Source of the DNA: Bacteroidales bacterium
Lineage (GTDB): Bacteria > Bacteroidota > Bacteroidia > Bacteroidales > Muribaculaceae
Direction: 5' to 3'
Assembly (NCBI GenBank): GCA_900767075.1
Contig: CAAFXX010000062.1
Coordinates: 1 to 7,109, forward strand
Length of the DNA stretch: 7,109 bases
Below, in pieces: positions 1-6,559 of this stretch. The notes beneath the pieces are model-generated. The model was not told the origin of the DNA. It saw nothing but the letters and a program-made list of their open reading frames with translations, and did no database searches. The position numbers were made by a program, and so were the translations under genes. How positions within the stretch are numbered: the stretch's first letter is position 1; every line of letters starts with the position of its first letter.

Positions 1-903
1 AATTCAAAGTTCAGCAGCCAGACCAATCATACCGGTGGAAGATATGAAGAGATCAAGGGCGAGTGCTATGCCCTCTCTTATATGGAATTCAATGAAGACG
101 GTTCATTGACAGCATATGATCCTGACGGCAATAAAATCAACGAGGGTTCTTTCTCCATTAAGGATTATAAGAACAACGAAGTGACTAATCAAGATAAGCA
201 TTCAAGAGGAGTTCTTGAAACTTCGGCAGGAGCAATTCTCTGGCCTTTCGCCATCAATGCAGATGGTCTGCAGCCCACATCGTTCGATATCGGCTGGCTT
301 GACGCAGGCCGCATGATCCTTTGGGCTTCAGTTTCAGGCACACCTTATGAAGAAGGGACATGGTGGTCGTTCATGAGCGACGATGATCCAGAGGGTATCC
401 TCGCCTCACACGACTGGCACTGGAAACCTACTGAAAAAGAAAACGGCGCCGTATGGGGTAACGGAAAATACTGTGAAGGCTCACAGGACGGAACCGGCCT
501 CATAAACGGAGCATGGTGGGGCTGCGGTGTCGAGGACGGTACAGCCAACTCAAAATTCAGCAGTCAGATGCAACATGCCAACATGGCTGTATTCAGCGAG
601 GGTGAGATTTATTCAACATCAAAGATGGTGTTCAACGAGGACGAGGCAACTATAACAGTCTTTGACCAAAACGGAAAGCAGATCCGCCAGGGTTCTTTCT
701 CGGTCGATGCAACTCCTGATCCCGCCAAGTTCAGTTTGGGAACCCTCAATACATCCGAGGGAGCCATCCTATGGCCATTTGCCATAAATAAGAATGGTTT
801 CATGCCTACTGTATTCGACATCGGTTATCTCAGTTCCGATGCACTTATACTGTGGTATGGCACAACTCCATATGATGAGGGCACCTGGTGGTCCTTTGGA
901 AAA
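1..903 (+). repeat. Diverged tandem protein-domain repeat, 546-base period
   Basis: NSKFSSQ is encoded at bases 1-21 and again at 547-567, exactly 546 bases (182 codons) apart, with 18 of 21 bases identical. Later motifs recur in the same order: FNED, GSFS, GAILWPFAIN, FDIG and GTWWSF. The linker between the copies (about 388-546, containing WHW and GAWWGCG) probably begins the second unit, so the first unit's beginning lies upstream of the window. The copies are clearly diverged over most of their length, so this is an old domain duplication and not a recent DNA duplication. Confidence 0.5.
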
Positions 904-906
904 TAA
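1..906 (+). CDS. C-terminal part of a secreted repeat protein with W-rich domains (5' truncated)
   Basis: The reading frame is open from base 1 to the TAA at 904-906, so the start codon lies upstream; the ATG at 82 is internal, because homology to the second repeat begins at base 1. The visible 301 residues contain two diverged copies of one domain. Each copy carries an NSKFSSQ motif, an M-x-F-N-E-D strand followed by a D-x-x-G-x turn, an EGSFS/QGSFS strand, a GAILWPFAIN motif, an FDIG strand and a closing GTWWSF motif. From memory, this resembles the C-terminal domain of Bacteroidetes surface lipoproteins, often PKD-containing, encoded beside SusC/SusD glycan-uptake genes. The many exposed-type Trp, Gly and Asp residues fit a beta-rich, possibly carbohydrate-binding fold, but no catalytic motif is visible. 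A strong terminator directly downstream makes it the last gene of its unit. Extracellular glycan binding is inference; that this is a real gene is secure. Confidence 0.5.
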   Translation, partial: NSKFSSQTNHTGGRYEEIKGECYALSYMEFNEDGSLTAYDPDGNKINEGSFSIKDYKNNEVTNQDKHSRGVLETSAGAILWPFAINADGLQPTSFDIGWLDAGRMILWASVSGTPYEEGTWWSFMSDDDPEGILASHDWHWKPTEKENGAVWGNGKYCEGSQDGTGLINGAWWGCGVEDGTANSKFSSQMQHANMAVFSEGEIYSTSKMVFNEDEATITVFDQNGKQIRQGSFSVDATPDPAKFSLGTLNTSEGAILWPFAINKNGFMPTVFDIGYLSSDALILWYGTTPYDEGTWWSFGK

Positions 907-926
907 GCGCCGCCGGAATTGATTTC

Positions 927-960
927 AAAGGATGCGCATGATGTCATGCGCATCCTTTTT
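927..960 (+). terminator. Rho-independent terminator, 15-bp perfect stem
   Basis: Bases 927-941 and 944-958 are perfect reverse complements (AAAGGATGCGCATGA paired with TCATGCGCATCCTTT) around a two-base centre. The top pairs must open to form a real loop, leaving roughly 13-14 bp. The downstream arm runs into a T-run at 956-960. It lies 21 bases after the stop of the repeat protein and ends that transcription unit. The minus-strand exit has only a short T-run, so termination is mainly in the + direction. Confidence 0.5.
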
Positions 961-983
961 CTACCTTTAATTCAAGTATATCA

Positions 984-1577
984 ATGAGAAAATTATTTTA
1001 TTCGCTACTCGGCATTCTATCCCTGAGTGTAATAGGCTGCACCAACGAGAATAAAGAATATGTATTCAAAGGCACAACCTCGCAGACTCGACTCGAGGGA
1101 CAAAAAGTATATCTTGTCCCTTACGGATCTCCTCAACTTGAAGACAGCCTTGGGGTGGATTCAGTCGTAATCAGGGACGGGAAATTCGAATTCCGTGGAA
1201 ACAAGGGTGTATTTCTTGCCCGGATAACCATCGACATAAAACACCGCTATGGAACTCAAGATCTTCTGGTAGTCACGGAACCTGGAGAAATATCCATTGT
1301 AATCGATAGCATTTCTTCATCGGGTGGTACTCCACAAAATGATTTGTTACAATCTTGGAAAGAAATGAAAACAGATTATGACCGCGTGGCGTGGAACCAG
1401 TCGCAGCATATCAAGTATCTAAGGGAACAGGGCGACACAGCGTATGCCGCTTCTTTGACCGATTCACTTGAACAGTTCAACAAACATTATCTGGACCGTG
1501 TCCACGGTCTGATGCGTATGGTCGGATCCGGACCGGCTTACGATTTTCTCCACGACAGATATGGAAATCCCGATTGA
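984..1577 (+). CDS. Short DUF4369-like lipoprotein lacking a thioredoxin domain
   Basis: This is a 197-residue protein. A lysine/arginine-led signal peptide ends in a lipobox (V-I-G-C, Cys19), so it should be lipidated and anchored in the envelope. Residues about 26-110 look like DUF4369: a YVFKG opening strand, a G-x-KVYLVP strand, a DSV-V-I-x-DGKFEFRG motif, then a final TEPGEISIVID strand. A charged helical segment follows (about 123-180). In Bacteroidales this N-terminal domain usually precedes a TlpA/AhpC-type thioredoxin domain in proteins of about 350-400 residues. Here the ORF stops after the helical segment, and no C-x-x-C thioredoxin motif follows in any frame before the next promoter. 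It is therefore probably a stand-alone or shortened member. The leader is A/T-rich with no clear Shine-Dalgarno. It is separated from its neighbours by a terminator upstream and a promoter downstream, so it may be monocistronic. Its partner and substrate are unknown. DUF4369 is assigned by pattern, not by search. Confidence 0.5.
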   Translation: MRKLFYSLLGILSLSVIGCTNENKEYVFKGTTSQTRLEGQKVYLVPYGSPQLEDSLGVDSVVIRDGKFEFRGNKGVFLARITIDIKHRYGTQDLLVVTEPGEISIVIDSISSSGGTPQNDLLQSWKEMKTDYDRVAWNQSQHIKYLREQGDTAYAASLTDSLEQFNKHYLDRVHGLMRMVGSGPAYDFLHDRYGNPD

Positions 1578-1590
1578 CATTCCGCGACTA

Positions 1591-1621
1591 TTGCATATCT
1601 TGACGAATTTTCATATCTTTG
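1591..1621 (+). promoter_or_regulatory. Bacteroidetes-type promoter (-33 TTG, -7 TATCTTTG) for the duplicated operon
   Basis: The -7 element TATCTTTG (1614-1621) matches the Bacteroidetes primary-sigma consensus TAnnTTTG at every specified base. TTG at 1591-1593 (ATTG with the preceding base) lies 20 bases upstream, in the expected place for the -33 TTTG element. Transcription would start near 1627-1630, giving a leader of roughly 20 bases before the ATG at 1647. The site lies in the 69-base gap after the DUF4369-like gene, and no equally good site occurs in the shorter gaps downstream, so it probably drives the whole A1-B1-A2-B2 operon. Confidence 0.5.
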
Positions 1622-1646
1622 TTTAAAAATCCACTGACCTGATATC

Positions 1647-1979
1647 ATGGCGGAAAGAAAGCGAAATGAGGGAGGTTTAAAAAAACCGTCATCCTCATCA
1701 TTATATATTCTGACAGGTACTTTCATCGTTATCGCGGCAATCCTGTATTACTTTTGGGCGGTGCCGTTTAAGGCAGCCCTCAGCTACAGGGAGCAGCTGC
1801 AGCTGTTTCAGACCACAGGCTCATATTTTTCAAGTCTCATGGAACGTCCGGCAGGCATGGCGACCTACATCGGGACATTCCTGACCCAATTCTTCAACAA
1901 TTATTGGATCGGGGCGGCGGTAATGTCGATCGTCTTGACGCTTTTCCTGCTGGTGTGTTATCTTATAAACAAAAATTAG
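1647..1979 (+). CDS. A1 5' fragment: two-helix N-terminus of a DUF6057-like protein
   Basis: This 110-residue ORF starts at ATG 1647, about 20 bases after the predicted transcription start, and is read first from the operon promoter. A basic cytoplasmic N-terminus (residues 1-14, R/K-rich) precedes a membrane helix at about 19-39. A loop follows with the family-typical E-Q-L-Q-L-F and F-L-T-Q-F-F motifs, then a second helix at about 88-107. The ORF ends abruptly at TAG 1977-1979, directly after a short A-run. The full paralogue is 525 residues, so this is a truncated piece. Without the rest of the membrane domain and the soluble half it is unlikely to work alone. Confidence 0.5.
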   Translation: MAERKRNEGGLKKPSSSSLYILTGTFIVIAAILYYFWAVPFKAALSYREQLQLFQTTGSYFSSLMERPAGMATYIGTFLTQFFNNYWIGAAVMSIVLTLFLLVCYLINKN

Positions 1980-3454
1980 CGTCCTCTCTGTCAGAATATA
2001 CAAATCTCGCGCTTTCATGCATACCGCTGATATCCCTTCTCCTCTTCCTCGGGAATCCGGATGTAACGCTTAGTTTTATAATTGCCATTATAACGGTCAT
2101 TGCCGCTGCATATGTCTTAATCTGCGCATGTAGCAGAAACATTACCGCAAAGGGAAGCATTATCACGGAATATGGGCTCACCCTGATATTCACGTCATTG
2201 CTATACTGGCTTTGCGGACCGGCAACCATAATCTTCACTGTCATTGCAATCATCGCGAACTGGAAAAATCACCTCCACTCCCCTCTTTATAAGGCTATAT
2301 TTGCAGCCGTAGCATTAATATGGCTCGGTGCCAATGTTTTCATCTGGTCATCATCGCTTCCTTATCCTCTGTCCTATCAGCTCATAGGAATCGGATATGT
2401 CATGCTGCCCGACAGACTGTACACAGGCCAGGTCATTGTCGAGGCATATTGCGTCATTATTCCGATGACTGCTGTTTTTATCGCTCGGCTTCCGAAAAAA
2501 ATAATGATTCCAACGCTGATAGGTGTAGAAATTGCAGCATTAATAATTTTATATCCAAAATCCTACGGCCAAACCACCTACCGCCTTATCGACTATGACT
2601 ATATGGTTAGGGCAAACGACTGGGAAGGAATACTTAGATATTCAGAAAAGCATGAACCGGACCTTCCCCTCAGTGTCAGCGCCACCAACCTCGCTGCCGG
2701 TATGACCGGAAACCTCGACGCCTGCGCATTCAACTATCTCCAGCACGGAGTCGAGGGACTGATGCCTCCTTTCGTTAAAGAGACACTCTCTTCATGGACC
2801 ACAGGAGAAATCTTTTTCCAGCTTGGCATGGTCAACAGCGCCCAACGTTTCTATTTCGAAGGAATGGAGGCAATTCCCAATTATAACAAAAGTAGCCGAG
2901 CTGTTAAGCGAATTGCCGAAACGGCGATTATCAGAGGAGAATACAAACTCGCTGAAAAATACCTTTTGATGCTGAAGAACACCCTCTTCTATAAAAAATG
3001 GGCGGAACAGAATCTTGAGCTCATCAAGAATCCCCGTGAGGTTGAGAATCATCCCCTCTATGGGAGGCTTAGAAAAAGCATGGTCGATGAAAACTATCTT
3101 TTCAGCGAAGGGGAACTTGACAAAACACTGGGGCAGCTCTTTATAAAGAACCCCGGGAATAATCTGGCAAAGCAATATCTGATTCTTTATCCACTGCTTC
3201 AACGCGATCTCAATAAATTCATGCAATACATGGGTTTCGTGACCGAAACCATTCCGGATTACAATCCCTTGCTCGCGCAACAGGCGCTTGCCTTCATCTC
3301 AATGAAAAACAGGCAGCCTCTTCCGGCAGGCGTCGTGCCTGCAACGGTGGAGAACTCATTGCGCGATTTCGCGATGGCATGGACAAACAGGAATTCATCC
3401 AATATGGAGCCTTACCGACGGACGCTTTACTATTATCTGGTGTCGGAAGAATGA
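1904..3454 (+). CDS. A1 3' fragment: membrane helices plus TPR-like C-terminal domain
   Basis: The frame is open from about 1904, but the only early start is a TTG whose first 20 or so residues (Gly/Asp/Arg-rich) lie out of frame with the conserved protein. Genuine homology begins near 1976. The fragment has several hydrophobic helices between about 2000 and 2560, then a soluble alpha-helical region from about 2590 to 3451. That region includes D-W-E-G near 2618, an R-A-V-K-R-I-A-E helix pair near 2900-3000, N-P-G-N near 3150 and an aromatic end (L-Y-Y-Y-L). The soluble part matches its paralogue in order and length (about 277 versus 271 residues after the D-[WY]-E motif). It ends 25 bases before the next lipoprotein gene. 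I read it as the distal part of a frameshifted gene, translated efficiently only if the frame is restored. Confidence 0.5.
   Translation: MDRGGGNVDRLDAFPAGVLSYKQKLASSLSEYTNLALSCIPLISLLLFLGNPDVTLSFIIAIITVIAAAYVLICACSRNITAKGSIITEYGLTLIFTSLLYWLCGPATIIFTVIAIIANWKNHLHSPLYKAIFAAVALIWLGANVFIWSSSLPYPLSYQLIGIGYVMLPDRLYTGQVIVEAYCVIIPMTAVFIARLPKKIMIPTLIGVEIAALIILYPKSYGQTTYRLIDYDYMVRANDWEGILRYSEKHEPDLPLSVSATNLAAGMTGNLDACAFNYLQHGVEGLMPPFVKETLSSWTTGEIFFQLGMVNSAQRFYFEGMEAIPNYNKSSRAVKRIAETAIIRGEYKLAEKYLLMLKNTLFYKKWAEQNLELIKNPREVENHPLYGRLRKSMVDENYLFSEGELDKTLGQLFIKNPGNNLAKQYLILYPLLQRDLNKFMQYMGFVTETIPDYNPLLAQQALAFISMKNRQPLPAGVVPATVENSLRDFAMAWTNRNSSNMEPYRRTLYYYLVSEE
1967..1979 (+). other. Frameshift site in A1 (A-run followed by TAG)
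   Basis: The original frame reads ATA AAC AAA AAT TAG (1965-1979). The frame one base earlier reads AAA CAA AAA TTA GCG and continues to 3454. One additional A in the five-A run (1971-1975) would give AAC AAA AAA TTA GCG and join the frames smoothly. No X-XXY-YYZ slippery heptamer is present, and the run is too short to expect strong polymerase slippage. Confidence 0.5.
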
Positions 3455-3479
3455 TTCTCCAATGATATAAACTTTACTC

Positions 3480-4964
3480 ATGAAAAAGATTGAAATATAT
3501 TATACGACTCTCTTACTGCTGATATCTTTTACATTATGGGGATGTGGAAACCATCCTCATGATGTTGAAAAGGTGTCTTCTCTTCCGCAAATATTCCCCG
3601 ATTATATAGATGTGACTGTTCCAGCGGAAATCGCGCCCCTCAATTTTGCCGTGCTGAATGAGAAGGAAGAAGCGGAACGTGTTGACGTAACGGTAAAAGG
3701 CGCAAACGGAGAGGAACTGCATTCCAACGGGAAATACGCTGACTTCGACATCAAGAAATGGCATAAGCTCACCGAAGAGAACCGAGGAAAGAAGCTGACT
3801 GTGACGGTATGCGCGAAAATAAACGGCAAGTGGCTTCAGTACAAAGACTTCCATATCAACGTAAGTAAATATCCTCTTGACCAATGGGGTCTCACCTACC
3901 GTCGTATCGCTCCCGGATATGAGGTCTACAGCAAAATGGGCATTTACCAGAGGAACCTCGGTAATTTCGATGAGTTTCCGATAATTGAAAATACCATGAC
4001 CGACGGTCAGTGCTACAACTGCCATACTTCCAACCGTACGGATCCGAAGGAGTTCCTGTTTCATGTCAGAGGGGATCATGGAGCGACAATGGTTTATAAA
4101 GACGGAAAATGTACTTGGCTTAAAAGTTCAAACGAACAGCTCGGAGGCTCTATGGTATATCCCTACTGGCATCCCAAGGGACGATATTGCGCCTTCTCGA
4201 CAAACCAGACCAGACAGGGCTTCCACATCTCCGGTCCAAAACGTCTGGAAGTGTTTGATCTGTCATCAGATGTCTTTGTCTATGACACGGACAAAAACGA
4301 GATCATTCTCGACACCCTCCTCCGCACTAAAGACTGGTCTGAAAACTCCCCTTCGTTTTCACCAGACGGCAAATGGCTTTATTTCACGACTTCCCTCCAG
4401 CAGCAGTATCCTCTCAAACATAAAGATGAAAGATACAATCTTTGCCGCATAGCTTTCGACGAAGCGACCGGCAGTTTCGGTGACCGTGTCGACACCCTTT
4501 TCAATGCGACGGCAATCGGTAAAAGCGTGAGCTGGCCGCGCCCGTCATATGACGGCAGATATATCCTCTTCACCCTCAGCGACTATGGATATTTCAGCAT
4601 CTGGCATAAGGAGTCAGACCAATGGCTGCTTGACCTGAATACCGGGAATGTACGTCCGGCTGATGAAATCAACAGCGACGATGCCGACAGTTTCCACAAC
4701 TGGAGTGAGAATAGCCGATGGGTTGTGTTCACTTCCCGTCGCAACGACGGTCTTTATTCCATGCTTTACATAACCGGCATTGACGACAAGGGACGTTTTT
4801 CAAAGCCGTTCCTTCTTCCGCAGAAAAATCCGCTGGAATATTACAGGCAATCACTTTTTTCATTCAATACACCGGATTTCACGAAATATAAAGTAGAGTT
4901 TGACAGTCGTCAGGCAGTCGATGCAATCCTATCGGATGAGAGAACTCCTGTCGGAATCAAATAA
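3480..4964 (+). CDS. B1: lipoprotein with CxxCH haem motif and TolB/PD40-like beta-propeller
   Basis: This 494-residue protein starts with a signal peptide ending L-W-G-C (Cys22), so it is an exported lipoprotein. Residues about 35-135 form a beta-rich domain with the signature P-x-I-F-P-D-Y and V-T-V-P-x-x-I-A-P-L-N-F, shared with the partial gene at 6560. A C-Y-N-C-H motif (Cys178, Cys181, His182) is a classic covalent haem c site. His195 and His200 (FLFHVRGDHG) are candidate distal ligands. After about residue 225 come PD40/WD40-like propeller blades: W230-H-P-K-G-R-Y, S294-P-D-G-K-W-L-Y-F, W352-x-R-P-S-Y-D-G-R-Y and W408-S-E-N-S-R-W-V-V-F. It lies 25 bases after A1 and 9 bases before A2, consistent with one operon. 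Proteins combining a haem motif with a propeller occur in Bacteroidetes, but I know of no assigned reaction. Envelope location and haem binding are well supported; electron transfer and partnership with A1/A2 are inference. Confidence 0.5.
   Translation: MKKIEIYYTTLLLLISFTLWGCGNHPHDVEKVSSLPQIFPDYIDVTVPAEIAPLNFAVLNEKEEAERVDVTVKGANGEELHSNGKYADFDIKKWHKLTEENRGKKLTVTVCAKINGKWLQYKDFHINVSKYPLDQWGLTYRRIAPGYEVYSKMGIYQRNLGNFDEFPIIENTMTDGQCYNCHTSNRTDPKEFLFHVRGDHGATMVYKDGKCTWLKSSNEQLGGSMVYPYWHPKGRYCAFSTNQTRQGFHISGPKRLEVFDLSSDVFVYDTDKNEIILDTLLRTKDWSENSPSFSPDGKWLYFTTSLQQQYPLKHKDERYNLCRIAFDEATGSFGDRVDTLFNATAIGKSVSWPRPSYDGRYILFTLSDYGYFSIWHKESDQWLLDLNTGNVRPADEINSDDADSFHNWSENSRWVVFTSRRNDGLYSMLYITGIDDKGRFSKPFLLPQKNPLEYYRQSLFSFNTPDFTKYKVEFDSRQAVDAILSDERTPVGIK
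4011..4025 (+). other. CxxCH haem c attachment motif of B1
   Basis: The codons read C-Y-N-C-H (residues 178-182), placed between the N-terminal beta domain and the propeller. The same position in the downstream paralogue holds C-M-N-C-H, so the motif is conserved across the duplication and is probably not accidental. Confidence 0.5.
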
Positions 4965-4973
4965 TATTCACGG

Positions 4974-6551
4974 ATGTCACGCAAAACAAAATTAATCAGT
5001 GCCGGGATTCTTGTAATATTCTGCGTCCTGCTCGCCATATTCTACAAGACAGTCTATCCGTCGCATCTTTTATGGCAGGAGCAGAATCAGATATTCCTTA
5101 ATACGCACTATTGGATATCGACATATTTCAAAAGTCCGGCATGGCTCGGATGTCTTGCGGGCGACTGGCTTACCCAGTTCTACTGCAACACAACTGTCGG
5201 TGCCATAATCCTCGCGCTTGCCGTCGGATGCTGCACGGCATGCCTTGCAATAATATTTTTCCGTTCATTGCCAAGAATCGCTGCTCTGATTCTGACAGTT
5301 CTGTCAGGTCTGCTGACTGCTGCTTGTTCCATGCCGGCAGCCACCCGGCTATCATTCTTTATATGTCTTGCCGGAGGACTCGCCTTGGGATTAATCTGTA
5401 TAAGAATACCTATCGGTAAAAATCGCTCGATCGAAGTCTCTCCTCTTTTAGTGATTCCGGCATACTGGATATTCGGATTCGGAGCCTTGTTCACAGCCTT
5501 CGCCAGAATCCTCCTTTCTATAAAAAGAAATAGTCGTGACGGACTTCGAGGAGTTGGATGGCTTAGACTGACTGTCGCTCCGATTCTTGCATTTGTATCT
5601 CCTGCACTTTTGTGCGGATATTACGCTCTGCCCTATTCCAAGGCGTTGCTATATCCCGGAATCGCACATCCTTCCCTTCCCGAATATGAATCAGAGGAGC
5701 GTCTTGCCATTTCAGACGCCTACTGGCAAGGTGACTATGAAAATGTGAAACGGCTCGCGCTCAAGGTCGGGTCACCGGATGATTTCTCTGCATTCCATTA
5801 TTATCTTGCGAGTGCCCTTCAGGATTCACTTCCTGACAATCTTTTAAAATACCCGTTACGCAATCTCGGCACGCTTACCACTATCAGCGAGGAGACGCCC
5901 CTTCCCATAATCAACATAATGAACGACCTCTATTATGAATTGGGGGACATGACATATGCCGAACGTGCAGCGATGATGAGGAATGTTTTCTCGCCGCGCA
6001 ACCGCAACGTGCGCATGATTCGCCGTCTTGCCGAGATAAACCTTATCAGCGGTGACACTCTCGCCGCCAATAAATACCTCCGGATCCTCGACAAGACACA
6101 AGCTTATGCCGATTGGAGTGCGCGACATATGCCGGGCAAAATGTCGAGCGAGATCAAAGCTGAAATCAGCAGGCGCCGTGCCATCTCTAACAACAAAGAC
6201 AACATCAGGCTCGGTGACAACTGCCGCAACATCCTGCTTGAACTGCTTGAGTCGAATCCCGGCAATACACTCGCTCTCGATTACCTCCTTTGCACGGATC
6301 TTCTCCTGAAGGATATGGATACCTTCAAGATGGATTATGATACATATTGCTCGTCGAAAGAGAAGCCAAGATACAAACGTCTCTATCAGGAGGCTCTGAT
6401 GATATATCTTGCCGGAACGGATTCCTCCGAGGTCGAATGGAACCGTTATATTAATTCCCAAGATCTTATCGAACGGTTCAACCTCTACAGCAACCAGAGG
6501 GGCAATCCTGCTTTCAGTGACACCTACTGGTATTATTTCGATAAACAATGA
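4974..6551 (+). CDS. A2: intact DUF6057-like polytopic membrane protein with TPR-like C-terminus
   Basis: This 525-residue protein is the intact paralogue of the frameshifted gene at 1647. A basic N-terminus (S-R-K-T-K) leads into a membrane helix (about 8-27). A loop with E36-Q-x-Q-x-F41 and L66-T-Q-F69 follows, then hydrophobic helices at about 75-96, 100-119, 124-143, 156-181 and 197-219. From about residue 240 it is soluble and helical: Y250-W-Q-G-D-Y-E, an R-R-L-A-E-I-N-L-I-S-G-D helix pair, N-P-G-N-T-L-A-L-D-Y-L, and an aromatic C-terminus (T-Y-W-Y-Y-F). The paired-helix pattern resembles TPR repeats, so this half may bind protein partners. It lacks about 58 residues of the membrane region present in A1, perhaps two helices. 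It starts 9 bases after B1, and its stop overlaps an ATG (6548-6551) just before B2, which suggests translational coupling. DUF6057 is from recall; the function is unknown. Which face of the membrane holds the soluble half is not settled here. Confidence 0.5.
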   Translation: MSRKTKLISAGILVIFCVLLAIFYKTVYPSHLLWQEQNQIFLNTHYWISTYFKSPAWLGCLAGDWLTQFYCNTTVGAIILALAVGCCTACLAIIFFRSLPRIAALILTVLSGLLTAACSMPAATRLSFFICLAGGLALGLICIRIPIGKNRSIEVSPLLVIPAYWIFGFGALFTAFARILLSIKRNSRDGLRGVGWLRLTVAPILAFVSPALLCGYYALPYSKALLYPGIAHPSLPEYESEERLAISDAYWQGDYENVKRLALKVGSPDDFSAFHYYLASALQDSLPDNLLKYPLRNLGTLTTISEETPLPIINIMNDLYYELGDMTYAERAAMMRNVFSPRNRNVRMIRRLAEINLISGDTLAANKYLRILDKTQAYADWSARHMPGKMSSEIKAEISRRRAISNNKDNIRLGDNCRNILLELLESNPGNTLALDYLLCTDLLLKDMDTFKMDYDTYCSSKEKPRYKRLYQEALMIYLAGTDSSEVEWNRYINSQDLIERFNLYSNQRGNPAFSDTYWYYFDKQ

Positions 6552-6559
6552 CCATGATT

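Larger units (their letters stand above)
1647..3454 (+). pseudogene. A1: DUF6057-like membrane protein with TPR-like C-terminus, split by a -1 frameshift
   Basis: Two overlapping ORFs, 1647-1979 and the frame one base earlier running to TGA at 3452-3454, together make one protein homologous to the intact gene at 4974-6551. Adding one base near 1971-1975 restores a 602-residue protein. The first ORF aligns without gaps to the paralogue's N-terminus: E49-Q-x-Q-x-F54 matches E36-F41, and L79-T-Q-F82 matches L66-F69 with the same 30-residue spacing. The second ORF supplies further membrane helices, then a soluble helical half (about 313-602) with paired-helix blocks that match the paralogue (RxxxRxAE..I..G; NPGN.LA..YL). 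The 3' part has no ATG until 2402, so it is unlikely to be an independent gene. If the shift is real, A1 is probably inactive; if it is a sequencing error, A1 is an intact inner-membrane protein. The DUF6057 assignment is from recall of the family pattern. The role is unknown. Confidence 0.5.

Noticed and set aside
895..926. Possible promoter for the DUF4369-like gene (TTTG at 895, TTGATTTC 20 bases on)
   Set aside because: The -7 element misses two defining bases, and transcription would start inside the terminator hairpin. A TACCTTTA at 962-969 has no matching -33 element. The promoter of this gene is unresolved.
1578..1646. Terminator between the DUF4369-like gene and A1
   Set aside because: I found no inverted repeat followed by a T-run in this gap. 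Readthrough from the lipoprotein gene into the operon therefore remains possible.
1904..1975. TTG at 1904 as the true start of a separate downstream gene
   Set aside because: TTG starts are uncommon, the first residues are Gly/Asp/Arg-rich and out of frame with the conserved protein, and the overlapping frame through 1979 has clear gap-free homology to A2.
1967..1976. Programmed -1 ribosomal frameshift as the explanation for the A1 split
   Set aside because: The available heptamers (A AAC AAA and C AAA AAT) do not fit X-XXY-YYZ and would leave mismatched codon-anticodon pairs after slippage. No obvious stimulatory hairpin follows within a few bases. A single-base lesion or error is simpler.
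2792..3280. 162-codon open frame on the minus strand opposite A1
   Set aside because: It lies opposite the conserved TPR-like part of A1 and has no promoter or recognisable domain.
3534..4079. 181-codon open frame on the minus strand opposite B1
   Set aside because: It is antisense to the B1 N-terminal domain and haem motif, which are conserved in B2. No recognisable protein features; a shadow frame.
5856..6548. 230-codon open frame on the minus strand opposite A2
   Set aside because: It lies entirely antisense to the conserved soluble half of A2, which has clear homology to A1. Its own translation shows no recognisable domain, signal or repeat, so it is a codon-usage shadow.
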